Origin: Sphingomonas xinjiangensis
GTDB lineage: Bacteria; Pseudomonadota; Alphaproteobacteria; Sphingomonadales; Sphingomonadaceae
Reading direction: 5' to 3'
Assembly: GCF_014199255.1 (NCBI RefSeq)
Contig: NZ_JACIJF010000003.1
Coordinates: 372,001 to 436,000, forward strand
Length of the DNA stretch: 64,000 bases
Shown: positions 34,788 to 48,450 of the stretch, piece by piece
Layout of the letters: each line of letters starts with the position of its first letter
How positions within the stretch are numbered: position 1 is the stretch's first letter
Program-made: the position numbers and the translations under genes
The notes under the pieces: generated by a model
Databases searched by the model: none
Told to the model about the DNA's origin: nothing
Seen by the model: the letters and a program-made list of their open reading frames with translations, nothing else

Positions 34788-36230
34788 ATGCAATTCAATC
34801 AACTTGGTCTTTCCGAGACCATTCTCGCTGCGCTCGCCACCAAGGGCTATACCGAGGCGACGCCGATCCAGGCACAGTCGATCCCGTCGCTGCTTGAAGG
34901 GCGCGACCTGCTGGGCATCGCCCAGACCGGCACCGGCAAGACCGCCGCGTTCATGCTGCCGTCGATCGATCGCCTGATCGCATCGGGCAAGCGCGCCCAG
35001 CCGCGCGGCTGCCGCATGCTGGTGCTCGCCCCGACGCGCGAACTCGCCGGCCAGATCGCCGACCAGGCGCGCCTCTATTCCAAGGGCACCAAGCTCTCGG
35101 TCTGCACGCTGTTCGGCGGCACGTCGATCCACAAGAACAAGACCGACCTGGCACGCGGCGTCGATATCGTCGTGGCGACCCCGGGCCGTCTAGTCGACCT
35201 GATCGACCAGCATTATGCGATCCTGCTCGGCATCGAGATCCTGGTGCTCGACGAAGCCGACCAGATGATGGACCTCGGCTTCATCCATGCGCTCAAGCGC
35301 ATCGTCCGCGAGCTTCCCTCGAAGCGCCAAACGCTGTTCTTCTCCGCGACCATGCCCAAGACCATCCGCGAGCTGGCCGGCCAGTTCATCAAGGATCCGG
35401 TCGAAGTGAAGGTGACTCCGGTCGCCACCACTGCCGAGCGCGTCGAGCAGCAGGTGACGTACGTCACCCAGGGCGAGAAGCAGGCGCTGCTCACCATCGC
35501 GCTGCGCGACGAGAGTATCGACCGCGCACTGGTGTTCACCCGCACCAAGCATGGTGCCGACCGCGTCGTCCGCCTGCTAGCGGGCAACGGCATCGCCTCC
35601 AACGCGATCCACGGCAACAAGAGCCAGCCGCAGCGTGAGCGGGCGCTGGGCGAGTTCCGCGCGGGCAAGGTCAAGATCCTGGTCGCCACCGACATCGCGG
35701 CGCGCGGCATCGACGTGTCGGGCGTAAGCCATGTGTTCAACTTCGAACTGCCCAACGTGCCGGAGCAATATGTCCACCGCATCGGCCGCACCGCGCGTGC
35801 CGGCGCGACCGGGCTGGCGATCAGCTATTGCGCCGATGACGAGCGTCCGTACCTGCGCGACATCGAGCGGCTGACCCGCCAGAAGCTCACCGTCGTGCCG
35901 CTGCCCGAGGACTTCGTCGCCGAAGCCGCCAAGATCGGCAGCTCGCGCATCAACATCGCCCCGAGCCGCGACCAGCAGAACGGCCAGCGCGGCCGCGAAA
36001 TGCAGCGCGGTGGCGGCCGTCCCGGCCAGCCGCAGCGTGCACGCCCACAGGGCGGCGGACGCCAGGATGCGACTGGTGAGGCCCGTCCGCGCCGCTTCGA
36101 CGCGCCGCAGGGTGGCGCACCCGCCGGTGGCGAGCGTCCGCGCAACTATGCCCGGCCGAAGAGCAAGTTCAGCGCCAAGCCTGCCAACTCCGGCAACCGC
36201 ACCCAGGGCGGCCAGGGCCGCGGCCGCTAA
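34788..36230 (+). CDS. rhlE: DEAD-box RNA helicase, RhlE-like
   Basis: 480 residues from ATG 34788. The Q motif (GYTEATPIQAQSIP) and helicase motifs AQTGTGKT, APTRELAGQI, TPGR, VLDEADQMMD, FSATM, ARGIDVSGV and HRIGRTARAG are all present. A Gly/Arg/Gln-rich tail of about 95 residues begins near the sequence QQNGQRGREMQRGGG and is the usual RNA-binding extension of RhlE-type helicases. It likely remodels RNA or ribosome precursors. It is monocistronic. Confidence 0.9.
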   Translation: MQFNQLGLSETILAALATKGYTEATPIQAQSIPSLLEGRDLLGIAQTGTGKTAAFMLPSIDRLIASGKRAQPRGCRMLVLAPTRELAGQIADQARLYSKGTKLSVCTLFGGTSIHKNKTDLARGVDIVVATPGRLVDLIDQHYAILLGIEILVLDEADQMMDLGFIHALKRIVRELPSKRQTLFFSATMPKTIRELAGQFIKDPVEVKVTPVATTAERVEQQVTYVTQGEKQALLTIALRDESIDRALVFTRTKHGADRVVRLLAGNGIASNAIHGNKSQPQRERALGEFRAGKVKILVATDIAARGIDVSGVSHVFNFELPNVPEQYVHRIGRTARAGATGLAISYCADDERPYLRDIERLTRQKLTVVPLPEDFVAEAAKIGSSRINIAPSRDQQNGQRGREMQRGGGRPGQPQRARPQGGGRQDATGEARPRRFDAPQGGAPAGGERPRNYARPKSKFSAKPANSGNRTQGGQGRGR

Positions 36231-36735
36231 TCGAAATGTCCTCCCGGGCGACGCAAGCCGCTCGGGGGATACGGTTTATTGAACAAGCTCCCAGCGCCGC
36301 GTCTGGCGATCATAGCGGGCATTCGTGCCGATCTGGACTTGCTCGGGAGCCCCGACACCTCGCCTTCGCCCGACATCGCGACGGAGCGGATCGGACAATC
36401 AGCGCATTTTCCGTCCAGGCGGGGCGGGCAGCAGCCCCCCAGTGTCTCGAACACATTGAATATATGGCGCCTAGTCACGCCGTCAGTTCAATGCCGGCCG
36501 GGGACGATGCACAGGCGGCGAGCGTCGCGCTCGTTTTCACGCGCGAAATAATCGAGCGTCAGGATCTCCACAATTGCCCCGCGGCGGGCAATCGGCACGT
36601 CGGTTCATCTCGGACTCAGGTTGCATCCCCGTGACACCAATGCTAACCGCGCGGCGACCCATCGGGGACGCTTCCGGCGTCCCCGCTTTTTGTGCATGGG
36701 ACGACAACCCGAACCTCCAAGAGGAACCGAATCGC
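36231..36735. other. 505-base gap before the atp operon
   Basis: No recognised gene. Open frames exist on both strands. On the minus strand, 36488-36598 encodes a 36-residue frame with unusually coding-like third positions but no convincing ribosome site. A strong hairpin-plus-T-run lies at 36664-36691, only 45 bases before atpH. The atp promoter is presumably upstream of that hairpin. I cannot place -35/-10 boxes with confidence. Confidence 0.5.
36664..36691 (+). terminator. terminator-like hairpin just upstream of atpH
   Basis: A perfect eight-base stem GGGGACGC/GCGTCCCC with loop TTCCG is followed by GCTTTTT. It reads as a plus-strand intrinsic terminator, but sits 434 bases after the helicase stop and 45 bases before the atpH start. 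It may end helicase readthrough or act as an attenuator in the atp leader. Confidence 0.75.
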
Positions 36736-38831
<2,096 letters not shown>

Positions 38832-38842
38832 GTGAAAAGAGC

Positions 38843-38939
38843 CCTCTCTCCTCCCGGGGAGAGGGTTGGGAGAGGGGAAAGCCCGCAAGCTTTCCCCTCA
38901 TGCCCCTCTCCCCGGCCCTCTCCCCTGACGGAGAGAGGG
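38843..38939. repeat. inverted repeat between atpA and atpG, copy 2
   Basis: Left part 38843-38884 (CCTCTCTCC, GGGGAGAGGG, GAGAGGGGAAAGC) pairs with 38887-38939 (GCTTTCCCCTC, CCCCTCTCCCC, GGAGAGAGG) to make a long imperfect stem with a tiny CCGCAA loop. It lies wholly between the atpA stop and the atpG ATG, so it is part of the operon mRNA. Confidence 0.8.
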
Positions 38940-38956
38940 AGCAAGATGAGAAGAAC

Positions 38957-39834
38957 ATGGCCACCCTCAAGGCGCTGAAAATTCGGATCGGGTCGGTCAA
39001 GTCGACCCAGAAGATCACCAAGGCGATGAAGATGGTCGCCGCCGCCAAGCTGCGCCGCGCGCAGGAGGCGGCCGAGGCCGGCCGTCCTTATGCCGAGCGG
39101 CTGGAGACCGTCGTGGCGAGCCTCGCCGCCAAGGTCGCGAGCGGCCCGGGCAGTTCGCCGCTGCTCGCGGGCACCGGCAAGGATCAGGTGCACCTGCTCG
39201 TCGTGGCCACGTCCGACAAGGGCCTGGCCGGCGCGTTCAACACCAACATCGCGCGTCTGGCACGCCGCCGTGCGCAGGAGCTCACCGCGCAGGGAAAGAC
39301 GGTCAAGATCTACACGATTGGCCGCAAGGGCCGTGCCGTGCTGGCGCGCCAGTTCCGCGACAACATCGTCCACTCGGTCGAGCCAGGCGATCTCGGCAAG
39401 CTGGGCTTCGCCGAGGCGCGCGCCTATGCCGACGACATCATCGCGCGCTACCAAGCAGGCGAGTTCGACGTCGCAACCTTGTTCTACTCGCATTTCAAGT
39501 CGGTCCTGACGCAGGACCCGACCGAGCAGCAGATCATCCCGGTCGCCCTTCCCGTCACCAAGGGCGATACTGCCGGTTCTGCGGTAGTAGAGTATGAGCC
39601 CAGCGAAGAGGCGATCCTCGACGATCTGCTCCCGCGCAACATCGCCATCCAGCTTTACCGCGCGATCCGCGAGAACGCCGCGTCTGAGCAGGGTTCCAAG
39701 ATGACGGCGATGGACAACGCGACGCGCAATGCGGGCGACCTGATCAAGCGCCTGTCGATCCAGTACAACCGTGCCCGCCAGGCCGCGATCACGACCGAGC
39801 TGGTCGAGATCATCTCGGGCGCCGAGGCGCTTTG

Positions 39835-39835
<1 letters not shown>
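38957..39835 (+). CDS. atpG: ATP synthase F1 gamma subunit
   Basis: 292 residues from ATG 38957. The N-terminal helix has LKIRIGSVKSTQKITKAMKMVAAAK in parts, and the C-terminal helix ends RQAAITTELVEIISGA. VVATSDKGLAGAFNTNI is a family segment. It is the rotating central stalk. The ribosome-site region follows directly on the repeat hairpin (GGGAGCAAGATGAGAAGAAC). Its TGA overlaps the ATG of the next gene by one base. Confidence 0.96.
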
Positions 39836-41905
<2,070 letters not shown>

Positions 41906-41915
41906 ACTGTAACTA

Positions 41916-42049
41916 GCCCCTCCCCAAGGGAGGGGTTGTGGGGTGGGTTGTGAGCGCCACAAGCGCCTGCACTCACCTCAAACGACGTCAGAGGCATCGG
42001 GCCGCTGCCGCCGCTACACCACTTTACCCCTCCCCTGAAGGGGAGGGGC
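41916..42049. repeat. inverted repeat between atpD and atpC, copy 3
   Basis: Outer arms GCCCCTCCCC (41916-41925) and GGGGAGGGGC (42040-42049) are exact complements. Each is part of a smaller hairpin (CCCCTCCCCAAGGGAGGGG and CCCCTCCCCTGAAGGGGAGGGG, the latter with a short loop). The interior contains a further GGGGTGGGTT segment. It fills the space between atpD and atpC and is in the operon mRNA. Confidence 0.8.
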
Positions 42050-42061
42050 TGGAGCAAGGCA

Positions 42062-42313
42062 ATGCTGCACTTCGAACTCGTCACCCCCGAACGTCTCGTC
42101 CGCTCCGAGGACGTGCACATGGTCGTGGTTCCCGGCACCGCGGGCGATTTCGGCGTGCTGGAAGGCCACGCGCCGTTCATGTCGACGGTGCGTGACGGCG
42201 TTCTGGAAATCTACAAAAGCGGAGCCACCACGCCGGAGACGATCCGCATCGAAGGCGGCTTCGCCGAAGTGAATGATAGAGGCCTGACGGTACTCGCCGA
42301 AAAGGCCGAGTGA
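42062..42313 (+). CDS. atpC: ATP synthase F1 epsilon subunit (short form)
   Basis: 83 residues. The beta-sandwich part is complete ([28 protein letters not shown], read in parts, then [18 protein letters not shown]). The C-terminal two-helix arm present in E. coli is missing. Short epsilon subunits are normal in many alphaproteobacteria, so I do not treat this as truncated. It is the last F1 gene. Confidence 0.92.
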   Translation: MLHFELVTPERLVRSEDVHMVVVPGTAGDFGVLEGHAPFMSTVRDGVLEIYKSGATTPETIRIEGGFAEVNDRGLTVLAEKAE

Positions 42314-42642
42314 CACCAGACGATCGAAGTATGCCATCGGCGGGATGCCGGGGCAATATGCCGTCCGCTGACGCAGCTGTTTTCGGGCGCGCCACGGCCA
42401 GTCACACAGCGCCTTTGCGCCATCTGGCTCATGGCCCAGCCGGCTGCACTGCCGCTGATCTTGCACGCGCTCCTTACCCGCTGATGCAGCCGAGCGCGGC
42501 ATCGAGATGCGCCGTGCCGGGCAGCATATCGTCCCCTCTGCGGAACCCCCGCGGGCAAGCGATCACCGCAGGCGGCGTGGTTAGGCAAATCTAAATCCTT
42601 GATGCGCTAATCCCTTTTCATTCCGGGATCATAGAGTCAGCA
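42314..42642. other. 329-base gap between atpC and cpaF
   Basis: No gene recognised on either strand and no clear terminator. The last 60 bases are more AT-rich (around TTAGGCAAATCTAAATCC) and probably hold the cpaF promoter. Confidence 0.45.
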
Positions 42643-44208
42643 ATGAGCGCATTCGGACGACGCAGTGGAATGAGTGGCCCCGGGGGCGGACGCCCTGCGT
42701 TCGGCATCGCTCGACCGATGCAGGGAACCCCCGCAGGCGCACGCCCCAGCGAACCGCCGCCCATTGGCGGGGATCAATTTCCGCCGCTGGACATGGTGCC
42801 ACTGCCTGGTGCGGGCGGCGCCTTTACCGACCTGCTCGAACCCCGCGATCCCGCCAGCCCCAGTGTCGCCAGCAGCGACGCGATGCAGCGGCTCGCCGAT
42901 CGTCAGGCAGCATCGGGCGAAGCAGGCAATTCGCGGATGGAAGGCTTTGAAGCCTCGATCCACCGCATCAAGGAACAAGTGCTGCCGCGCCTGCTGGAGC
43001 GCGTCGATCCCGAAGCCGCAGCGACGCTCAGCAAGGACGAACTTGCCGAGGAATTCCGCCCGATCATCGGCGAAGTGCTCGCCGAACTGAAGCTGACGCT
43101 CAATCGGCGCGAGCAATTTGCCCTGGAAAAGGTGCTCGTCGACGAACTGCTCGGCCTCGGGCCGCTCGAGGAATTGCTCGCCGACACTGCGATTTCCGAC
43201 ATCATGGTCAACGGTCCCGAACAGACGTTCGTGGAGCGCAAGGGCAAGCTGGAGCTCGCCAATATCCAGTTCCGCGACGAGGAGCATCTGTTTCAGATCG
43301 CGCAGCGCATCTGCAATTCGGTCGGCCGCCGCGTCGATCAGACCACGCCGCTTGCCGACGCGCGCCTGAAGGACGGCAGCCGCGTCAACGTGATCGTGCC
43401 GCCGCTGAGCCTGAGGGGCACGGCGATTTCGATCCGTAAGTTCTCGGCCAAGCCGATCACGCTCGACATGATGGCCAAGGGCGGCTCCATGTCCGACAAG
43501 ATGGCGACCATGCTCAAGATCGCTGGCGCCAGCCGCTTCAACGTGGTCATCTCGGGCGGCACCGGCTCGGGCAAGACGACAATGCTCAATGCCTTGTCGA
43601 AGATGATCGACCCGGGCGAGCGCGTGCTGACGATCGAGGACGCGGCGGAACTTCGCCTTCAGCAGCCGCATTGGCTGCCGCTTGAAACGCGCCCCGCGAA
43701 CCTTGAGGGTCAGGGCGAGATCACTATCCGCGATCTGGTCAAGAACGCGCTGCGTATGCGCCCGGACCGCATCATCCTGGGCGAGATCCGCGGATCCGAG
43801 TGCTTCGACATGCTTTCGGCGATGAACACCGGTCACGACGGTTCGATGTGCACGCTCCACTCCAACAGCCCGCGTGAGGCGCTGGCGCGTATGGAGAACA
43901 TGGTGATGATGTCGGACATCAAGGTGCCCAAGGAAGCGATCTCGCGCCAGATCGCCGACTCGGTGGATCTGATCATCCAGGTCAAGCGCCTGCGCGACGG
44001 TTCGCGCCGGGTGACCAACGTTACCGAAGTGATCGGCATGGAGGGCCCGGTGATCGTCACCCAGGAGCTGTTCAAGTTCGAGTATCTGGATGAAAGCGCC
44101 GACGGCAAGATCATCGGCGAGTATCGTTCGATGGGGCTGCGCCCGTACACGCTGGAAAAGGCCAAGCAGTTCGGCTTCGACCATGCGATGCTGGAGGCAT
44201 GTCTCTAA
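42643..44208 (+). CDS. cpaF: CpaF/TadA-type secretion ATPase (orphan)
   Basis: 521 residues. A Pro/Gly-rich N-terminal region of about 110 residues precedes the type II/IV secretion ATPase core: Walker [10 protein letters not shown], the Asp-box [12 protein letters not shown], Walker B ILGEIRG and the His-box [14 protein letters not shown]. It matches CpaF, the motor of tight-adherence (Flp/Tad) pili. No cpa/tad partner genes (cpaB, C, E, tadB, C, flp) are in the window; the next gene is a protease-like protein. Many sphingomonads carry more than one cpaF, so this may be a stand-alone copy. Confidence 0.88.
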   Translation: MSAFGRRSGMSGPGGGRPAFGIARPMQGTPAGARPSEPPPIGGDQFPPLDMVPLPGAGGAFTDLLEPRDPASPSVASSDAMQRLADRQAASGEAGNSRMEGFEASIHRIKEQVLPRLLERVDPEAAATLSKDELAEEFRPIIGEVLAELKLTLNRREQFALEKVLVDELLGLGPLEELLADTAISDIMVNGPEQTFVERKGKLELANIQFRDEEHLFQIAQRICNSVGRRVDQTTPLADARLKDGSRVNVIVPPLSLRGTAISIRKFSAKPITLDMMAKGGSMSDKMATMLKIAGASRFNVVISGGTGSGKTTMLNALSKMIDPGERVLTIEDAAELRLQQPHWLPLETRPANLEGQGEITIRDLVKNALRMRPDRIILGEIRGSECFDMLSAMNTGHDGSMCTLHSNSPREALARMENMVMMSDIKVPKEAISRQIADSVDLIIQVKRLRDGSRRVTNVTEVIGMEGPVIVTQELFKFEYLDESADGKIIGEYRSMGLRPYTLEKAKQFGFDHAMLEACL

Positions 44209-44271
44209 GCTGTCCTCGGTACGCGCGGCGGAGGATTGAACCCGAACCCCGCCTGCCCCTAAATATAGCCG

Positions 44272-45417
44272 ATGTTCGCCACGCTGCTGCTGCCCGCCCT
44301 TGTCGCCGCCCAGCCGCAGGCGAGTACCAGCCTGTCGCCGGACACCGAAGCGCGCTGGGTTCCTTTCGAACTGAGCGAGGGGAACCAGCTTCGCTTCACG
44401 ATCCAGGTCAATGGCAGGCCGGCGACCGCGATCCTCGACAGCGGGGTGACCGATAGCTTCGTCACCGCTGCCTTTGCCGGCCGCATCGGCCTCAAGGCGC
44501 GCAGTCACGAACAGGCGACCGCGATCGGCGGCTCAGTCGAGATCGGCTGGGCGCGCGGCGGCACCATCGCCTTTGGCGGACTTACCCGCACCGCCAGTCG
44601 GATCGGTATCTCGGGTGCCGACGGCCTGTTCCCGTTCGGAGCGGACATGTTCGTGGGGGCGGACGTGCTGTCATGCTGCGCGCTGGACATCGATCACGAC
44701 AATCGCCGCTTCCGGCTGTTGCCCAGCGGTCGCATGCCGTTCACCGGCACTACCCTCCCGCTTTCCCGGGCGAGCACCGGGCTCTTCCGGTCCGAAATCG
44801 CTGTCGCCGGCCGCCGTGTCCGACCGGTCGTGATCGACACGGGCGACGGCTCCAGCCTGACCGTCAGCCGCGCCAATTGGGTTGCAGCCGGGTACAAGGG
44901 AGCGCGGCTCACCACGACGCTCGGCTGGGGCATGGGAGGCGTATCGGTCGCTGACACCGCCGTGGTGTCGTCGGTGAGCTTCGGCAACCTCAGCGTGCAC
45001 GAATCGGAGCTGCGCATCGAGGACCCGGGCGGCTTTCTCACTGTCAGCGGCAGTGCGGGCCGGGTCGGCACGGGCCTGCTGATGCGCTTCCGCGTGCTGC
45101 TCGATCCCGGCGCCGGTCGCATGGTGCTTCAGCCCGGCAAGCAGATCGGCGCGCCCGTCATTCGCTCCACCAGCGGGTTGCTGATGCACCAGGACGCGAC
45201 GCAGCTTCGGGTGGTTCACGTCATGCGCAACTCGCCCGCCGCGCATGCCGGGTGGCGCGACGGCGAAACAATCTGTGAGGTGAACGGCGTCGCGGTTGCG
45301 GACATGACGCGGCTGGGCGGCGCGATCAACTGGGGCGCCGGCGCGCCGGGCACGACGGTGCGGCTCACACTGTGCGACGGCACAAGGCGGGCGCTGACAC
45401 TGCGCCGTTTCTACTAG
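44272..45417 (+). CDS. secreted double retropepsin-like aspartic protease with PDZ domain
   Basis: 381 residues with a short signal (LLLPALVAAQ). Two retropepsin-like lobes are visible: ILDSGVTDSF (Asp56) and VIDTGDGSSL (Asp189). Each is followed by a glycine-rich flap-like stretch. The C-terminal third is a PDZ domain (VVHVMRNSPAAHAGWRDGETICEVNG). The first motif reads DSGV where DSGA or DTGA is usual. Related bacterial proteins are called aspartyl protease family proteins, and their substrates are mostly unknown. It is probably periplasmic and may belong with cpaF, 63 bases upstream. Confidence 0.8.
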   Translation: MFATLLLPALVAAQPQASTSLSPDTEARWVPFELSEGNQLRFTIQVNGRPATAILDSGVTDSFVTAAFAGRIGLKARSHEQATAIGGSVEIGWARGGTIAFGGLTRTASRIGISGADGLFPFGADMFVGADVLSCCALDIDHDNRRFRLLPSGRMPFTGTTLPLSRASTGLFRSEIAVAGRRVRPVVIDTGDGSSLTVSRANWVAAGYKGARLTTTLGWGMGGVSVADTAVVSSVSFGNLSVHESELRIEDPGGFLTVSGSAGRVGTGLLMRFRVLLDPGAGRMVLQPGKQIGAPVIRSTSGLLMHQDATQLRVVHVMRNSPAAHAGWRDGETICEVNGVAVADMTRLGGAINWGAGAPGTTVRLTLCDGTRRALTLRRFY

Positions 45418-45418
45418 C

Positions 45419-45607
45419 CTAGCGCAAGTTCAGCGCGACGCTGACGCACACGATCGCGAGCAACAGCGCAAGCAGCTGGATCAGCGGCCAGGGGATCAGC
45501 CCGACGCGGTCCAGATCGCGGCGGTGGCTGCGGCGATGTTCGCCGATTCCGCTCACCACCGCGAGTGCAAGCGCCGCGCCTGCCCCGGCCCACAGTTCAG
45601 CGTGCAT
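45419..45607 (-). CDS. 62-residue membrane miniprotein
   Basis: From ATG 45607, two hydrophobic helices (about 6-20 and 42-60) joined by a basic loop rich in Arg, His and Asp ([15 protein letters not shown]). This hairpin layout suits a small inner-membrane protein. It overlaps nothing, is convergent with the retropepsin gene and divergent from the chemoreceptor-like gene. I do not recognise it. Confidence 0.65.
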   Translation of the reverse strand: MHAELWAGAGAALALAVVSGIGEHRRSHRRDLDRVGLIPWPLIQLLALLLAIVCVSVALNLR

Positions 45608-45701
45608 GACCCCCCGCGCCTGCCGCCGGCAACGAAACCTCATCGCAACGAATATCCGTAGCAAACAAAGCTTTAACCATTACGCTTTACCACCAACGCT
45701 C

Positions 45702-46763
45702 GTGCCCCGCCGAATCCGCTCCCTCTTGTCGGTCCTTCGCGATGAAGTCGACACCTATGCCAGCACGAGCGAGGAAATCGCCGCGCGGACCAACCTGCTT
45801 GCGCTGAACGCCGCTATCGAGGCGGCGCGCTCGGGCGAGGCAGGCCGCGGCTTCTCCGTCGTTGCCCAGGAAGTAAAGGCACTTGCGCAGCAGGCGCGGA
45901 GCGCGAGCCACGAGTTTCGTTCGGAAGTCCGCGAGCGCCTTGCGCTCGGCGCGGGGATTGCCGACGAAATGGTCAGCGAAATCGAAGGCACACGCCTGGT
46001 CGAGCTTGCCCAGGCGCTGATTCAGAACGTCACCCGACACCTCTATGGCCGCAGCATCGACCTGCGCATCATGGCGTCCGACGCCGAGATCGTCGCGGCG
46101 ACGCTCGACCCCACGCCCGAAAAGCTGGCGGCGGCCCAGGCGCGCCTCGCGCTCTTCACCGCCACCTCGCCTTATTATCTCAACGCTTTCGTTGCCGACG
46201 CCGATGGCCGGGTCCTCCTTACCTCCGATCCCCATGCCCGGGTCCGAACGACCAATCTCGCCACCGCGGCGCAGTTCCTGAAGGCGATGGCGAGCACCCA
46301 GCGCGAGCAATGGTTCACCGACGCGGTCTGGCAGAACCCCTGGTCCGATCACCGCGCCGTGCTGGTGTTCGTCACCGGCATCCGCCCGCACGGCCAGTCG
46401 GGCACCCCGGCCGGCGTCTTCTATTTGGAATTCGATTGGGAGGGGCACATCCCTGCCATCATCTCCGATCGGACGCTGTTCGGCGACAAGGATTGGGACC
46501 GCACCCGCATCTCCATCATCGACGAGGACGCGCGCATCGTCGCCGACTCGTCGGGCTCGCGCTATGGCGAGACCATCGCCCTGCCGGCCCGCGCTGTCCG
46601 CGGCGCGGAGGCGCGCGCGGACGCAACGGTCGCCTATGCCTCGGCGTCGGAGTATCACGGATTCGACGGGCTCGGCCTGCGCTGCGTGATCGAGCAGAAG
46701 ATGCTGAGCGCGGACGAGATCCTGGCGTCGCTCGGCGGGCTCAGGGAACGCCGGGCGCGCTGA
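45702..46763 (+). CDS. membrane-free chemoreceptor-like protein: signalling tip then Cache-like sensor
   Basis: 353 residues from GTG 45702. ATG 45606 would add an implausible stretch read from the promoter. Residues 29-60 are the highly conserved tip of methyl-accepting chemotaxis proteins ([20 protein letters not shown], then [16 protein letters not shown]), so it should contact CheA/CheW. After about 65 residues of coil the rest is a PAS/Cache-like sensor ([39 protein letters not shown]). There are no membrane helices and only a short piece of the coiled-coil. The order is reversed from classic receptors. No che or fla genes lie in the window. Confidence 0.75.
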   Translation: MPRRIRSLLSVLRDEVDTYASTSEEIAARTNLLALNAAIEAARSGEAGRGFSVVAQEVKALAQQARSASHEFRSEVRERLALGAGIADEMVSEIEGTRLVELAQALIQNVTRHLYGRSIDLRIMASDAEIVAATLDPTPEKLAAAQARLALFTATSPYYLNAFVADADGRVLLTSDPHARVRTTNLATAAQFLKAMASTQREQWFTDAVWQNPWSDHRAVLVFVTGIRPHGQSGTPAGVFYLEFDWEGHIPAIISDRTLFGDKDWDRTRISIIDEDARIVADSSGSRYGETIALPARAVRGAEARADATVAYASASEYHGFDGLGLRCVIEQKMLSADEILASLGGLRERRAR

Positions 46764-46766
46764 GCG

Positions 46767-47333
46767 TTACCCGGCCAGCTTCTCGATCTTGTCCTGAAGC
46801 CGTGCCAGTTCGGCCTTGAGCGCCGCGACATCGTCTCCGCCGCCGCTTTCGGGGGCAGTGCCGCCGGGCGCGGCCGCTACGGGTGCATTGGCGGGTTTAA
46901 ACGCGCTCGCCGCGGCTTCAAACATCGCCATGTTGCGCTTGGCCAGTTCGGCAAAGGGCGACCCTGCGAACGCGCCTTCCACTGCGGTGCGGAACTGCTC
47001 CTGATTGTGGCGAAAGCTGTCCATCGACGCTTCCAGATAGCCCGGCACCATCGCCTGCATCGAGTCGCCGTATAGCGAGATCAACTGCCGCAGGAAGCTG
47101 ACCGGCAGCATCGTCTGGCCCCGCGACTCTTCTTCCATGATGATCTGGGTGAGCACATTGTGCGTGATGTCGTCGTCGGTCTTGGCGTCGACCACCTTGA
47201 AGTCGCGGCCTTCGCGCGTCATCGCGGCAAGATGCTCCAGCGTGATGTAGGACGAAGTCTCGGTATTGTAGAGCCGCCGGTTCGCGTATTTCTTTATGAT
47301 GACCGGACCGCTTCCAGGTGCTGCCTTCTTCAT
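46767..47333 (-). CDS. phaR: PHA synthesis repressor PhaR
   Basis: 188 residues from ATG 47333. The PHB_acc_N DNA-binding domain (VIIKKYANRRLYNTETSSYI, then TLEHLAAMTREG) is followed by the PHB accumulation domain (SFLRQLISLYGDSMQAMVPGYLEASM). The Ala/Pro-rich tail ends in a short coiled coil. PhaR binds both polyhydroxyalkanoate granules and phasin/phaR promoters. It is divergent from the PhaC-like gene, with 14 bases between start codons. Confidence 0.92.
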   Translation of the reverse strand: MKKAAPGSGPVIIKKYANRRLYNTETSSYITLEHLAAMTREGRDFKVVDAKTDDDITHNVLTQIIMEEESRGQTMLPVSFLRQLISLYGDSMQAMVPGYLEASMDSFRHNQEQFRTAVEGAFAGSPFAELAKRNMAMFEAAASAFKPANAPVAAAPGGTAPESGGGDDVAALKAELARLQDKIEKLAG

Positions 47334-47347
47334 GGGGACCCTCTCGC

Positions 47348-48415
47348 GTGATTGAAGCATACCTATCAGACTTTCATTCTGCGCCGCAACACGGACCGCG
47401 TCCGCTGCCCTTGTTTCTGGCAATGCTGCACAAGGAAACCGCAGCATCGCCCGGTCGCCGCGCCGCCGCACTGGCAGGCCTGCGCCGCTATCAGCACGCG
47501 CTCCGCCCTACCCCGCGCGCTCCCAAGCCGGCGATTGCGGCCGCCGGGCGCGCGCGCCTGCTCGATTATGGCGGCAGCGGCATGCCGATCGTTTTCGTGC
47601 CGTCGCTGATCAATCCCCCGCTGGTGCTCGATCTGGCGCGAGGCAATTCGCTGCTGCGCTGGCTGAGCCGGCAGGGCGTCCGCCCGATGCTGGTCGACTG
47701 GGGCACACCGTCGCCCACTGATCGCGGCATGGACATCACCGCGCATGTCGAACGGCTGCTGCTGCCGATGCTCCGCAACCTTGCGCGTCCGCCGATACTG
47801 GTCGGCTATTGCCTGGGCGGAACGTTGGCGATCGCTGCGGCATCCGCCATTCGGGTGTCCGGGCTGGTGACGATCGCCGCGCCCTGGCGCTTCGCCGGCT
47901 ATGGTGATGCCGTCGGTCCAGCCGTCCAGCTCTGGGAACGAGTGCGCGCGGCCAGCGAGCAGCTTGGCCTGATGCCGATGGAAGTGCTTCAGGCCGGCTT
48001 CTGGCAGCTCGATCCCGCCAGCACGGTGGCGAAGTTCGAACGCTTCGGCCGCCTGCCGCCGGCAAGTGCGACGGCGCGCGCGTTTGTCGCGCTCGAGGAT
48101 TGGGCCAATGAGGGGGCGCCGCTGACCCTGGGCGCGGCAAGCCAGCTGTTCGGCGACTTCTTCACCCGCGACCTGCCCGGCACCGGCGGCTGGCAGGTGG
48201 AGGGGCGCGCCGTCGATCCGCGCGCGCTCGCCTGCCCCAGCCTGGCGTTCGTGTCCTCCACCGACCGCATTGCTCCGGCCAGCAGCGCACCGCCGGCCGA
48301 CACCATATTCGAAACCACGCTCGGCCATGTCGGCATGGTCGTGGGCAGCCGCGCGCGCGCCGCGCTGTGGCAGCCGCTGGCGGACTGGCTAAGCGCCGTT
48401 GCCCAGCCTAGATAG
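47348..48415 (+). CDS. PhaC-like alpha/beta hydrolase (short polyhydroxyalkanoate synthase type)
   Basis: 355 residues from GTG 47348, whose product has the family-like N-terminus [15 protein letters not shown]. The lipase-like box is GYCLGG with Cys155 as nucleophile, as in PHA synthases (GxCxGG). The other catalytic residues are Asp in SSTDRIAP and His in LGHVGMVVG, with VDWGTPSP earlier. It lacks the roughly 200-residue N-terminal domain of class I PhaC and is the size of class III PhaC, but no phaE is adjacent. It may polymerise or act on hydroxyacyl-CoA. Beside phaR and a thiolase, a PHA role is likely. Confidence 0.78.
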   Translation: MIEAYLSDFHSAPQHGPRPLPLFLAMLHKETAASPGRRAAALAGLRRYQHALRPTPRAPKPAIAAAGRARLLDYGGSGMPIVFVPSLINPPLVLDLARGNSLLRWLSRQGVRPMLVDWGTPSPTDRGMDITAHVERLLLPMLRNLARPPILVGYCLGGTLAIAAASAIRVSGLVTIAAPWRFAGYGDAVGPAVQLWERVRAASEQLGLMPMEVLQAGFWQLDPASTVAKFERFGRLPPASATARAFVALEDWANEGAPLTLGAASQLFGDFFTRDLPGTGGWQVEGRAVDPRALACPSLAFVSSTDRIAPASSAPPADTIFETTLGHVGMVVGSRARAALWQPLADWLSAVAQPR

Positions 48416-48450
48416 CGGCCCAAGAAAATAGAGACTGCAGGAGCGCGCCC

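Noticed and set aside
42062..42313. atpC as a truncated gene
   Set aside because: Epsilon subunits without the C-terminal helices are normal in many alphaproteobacteria.
42637..44508. 623-codon minus-strand open frame
   Set aside because: It is antisense to cpaF, which has all its ATPase motifs; the His/Arg-rich product is typical of a shadow frame.
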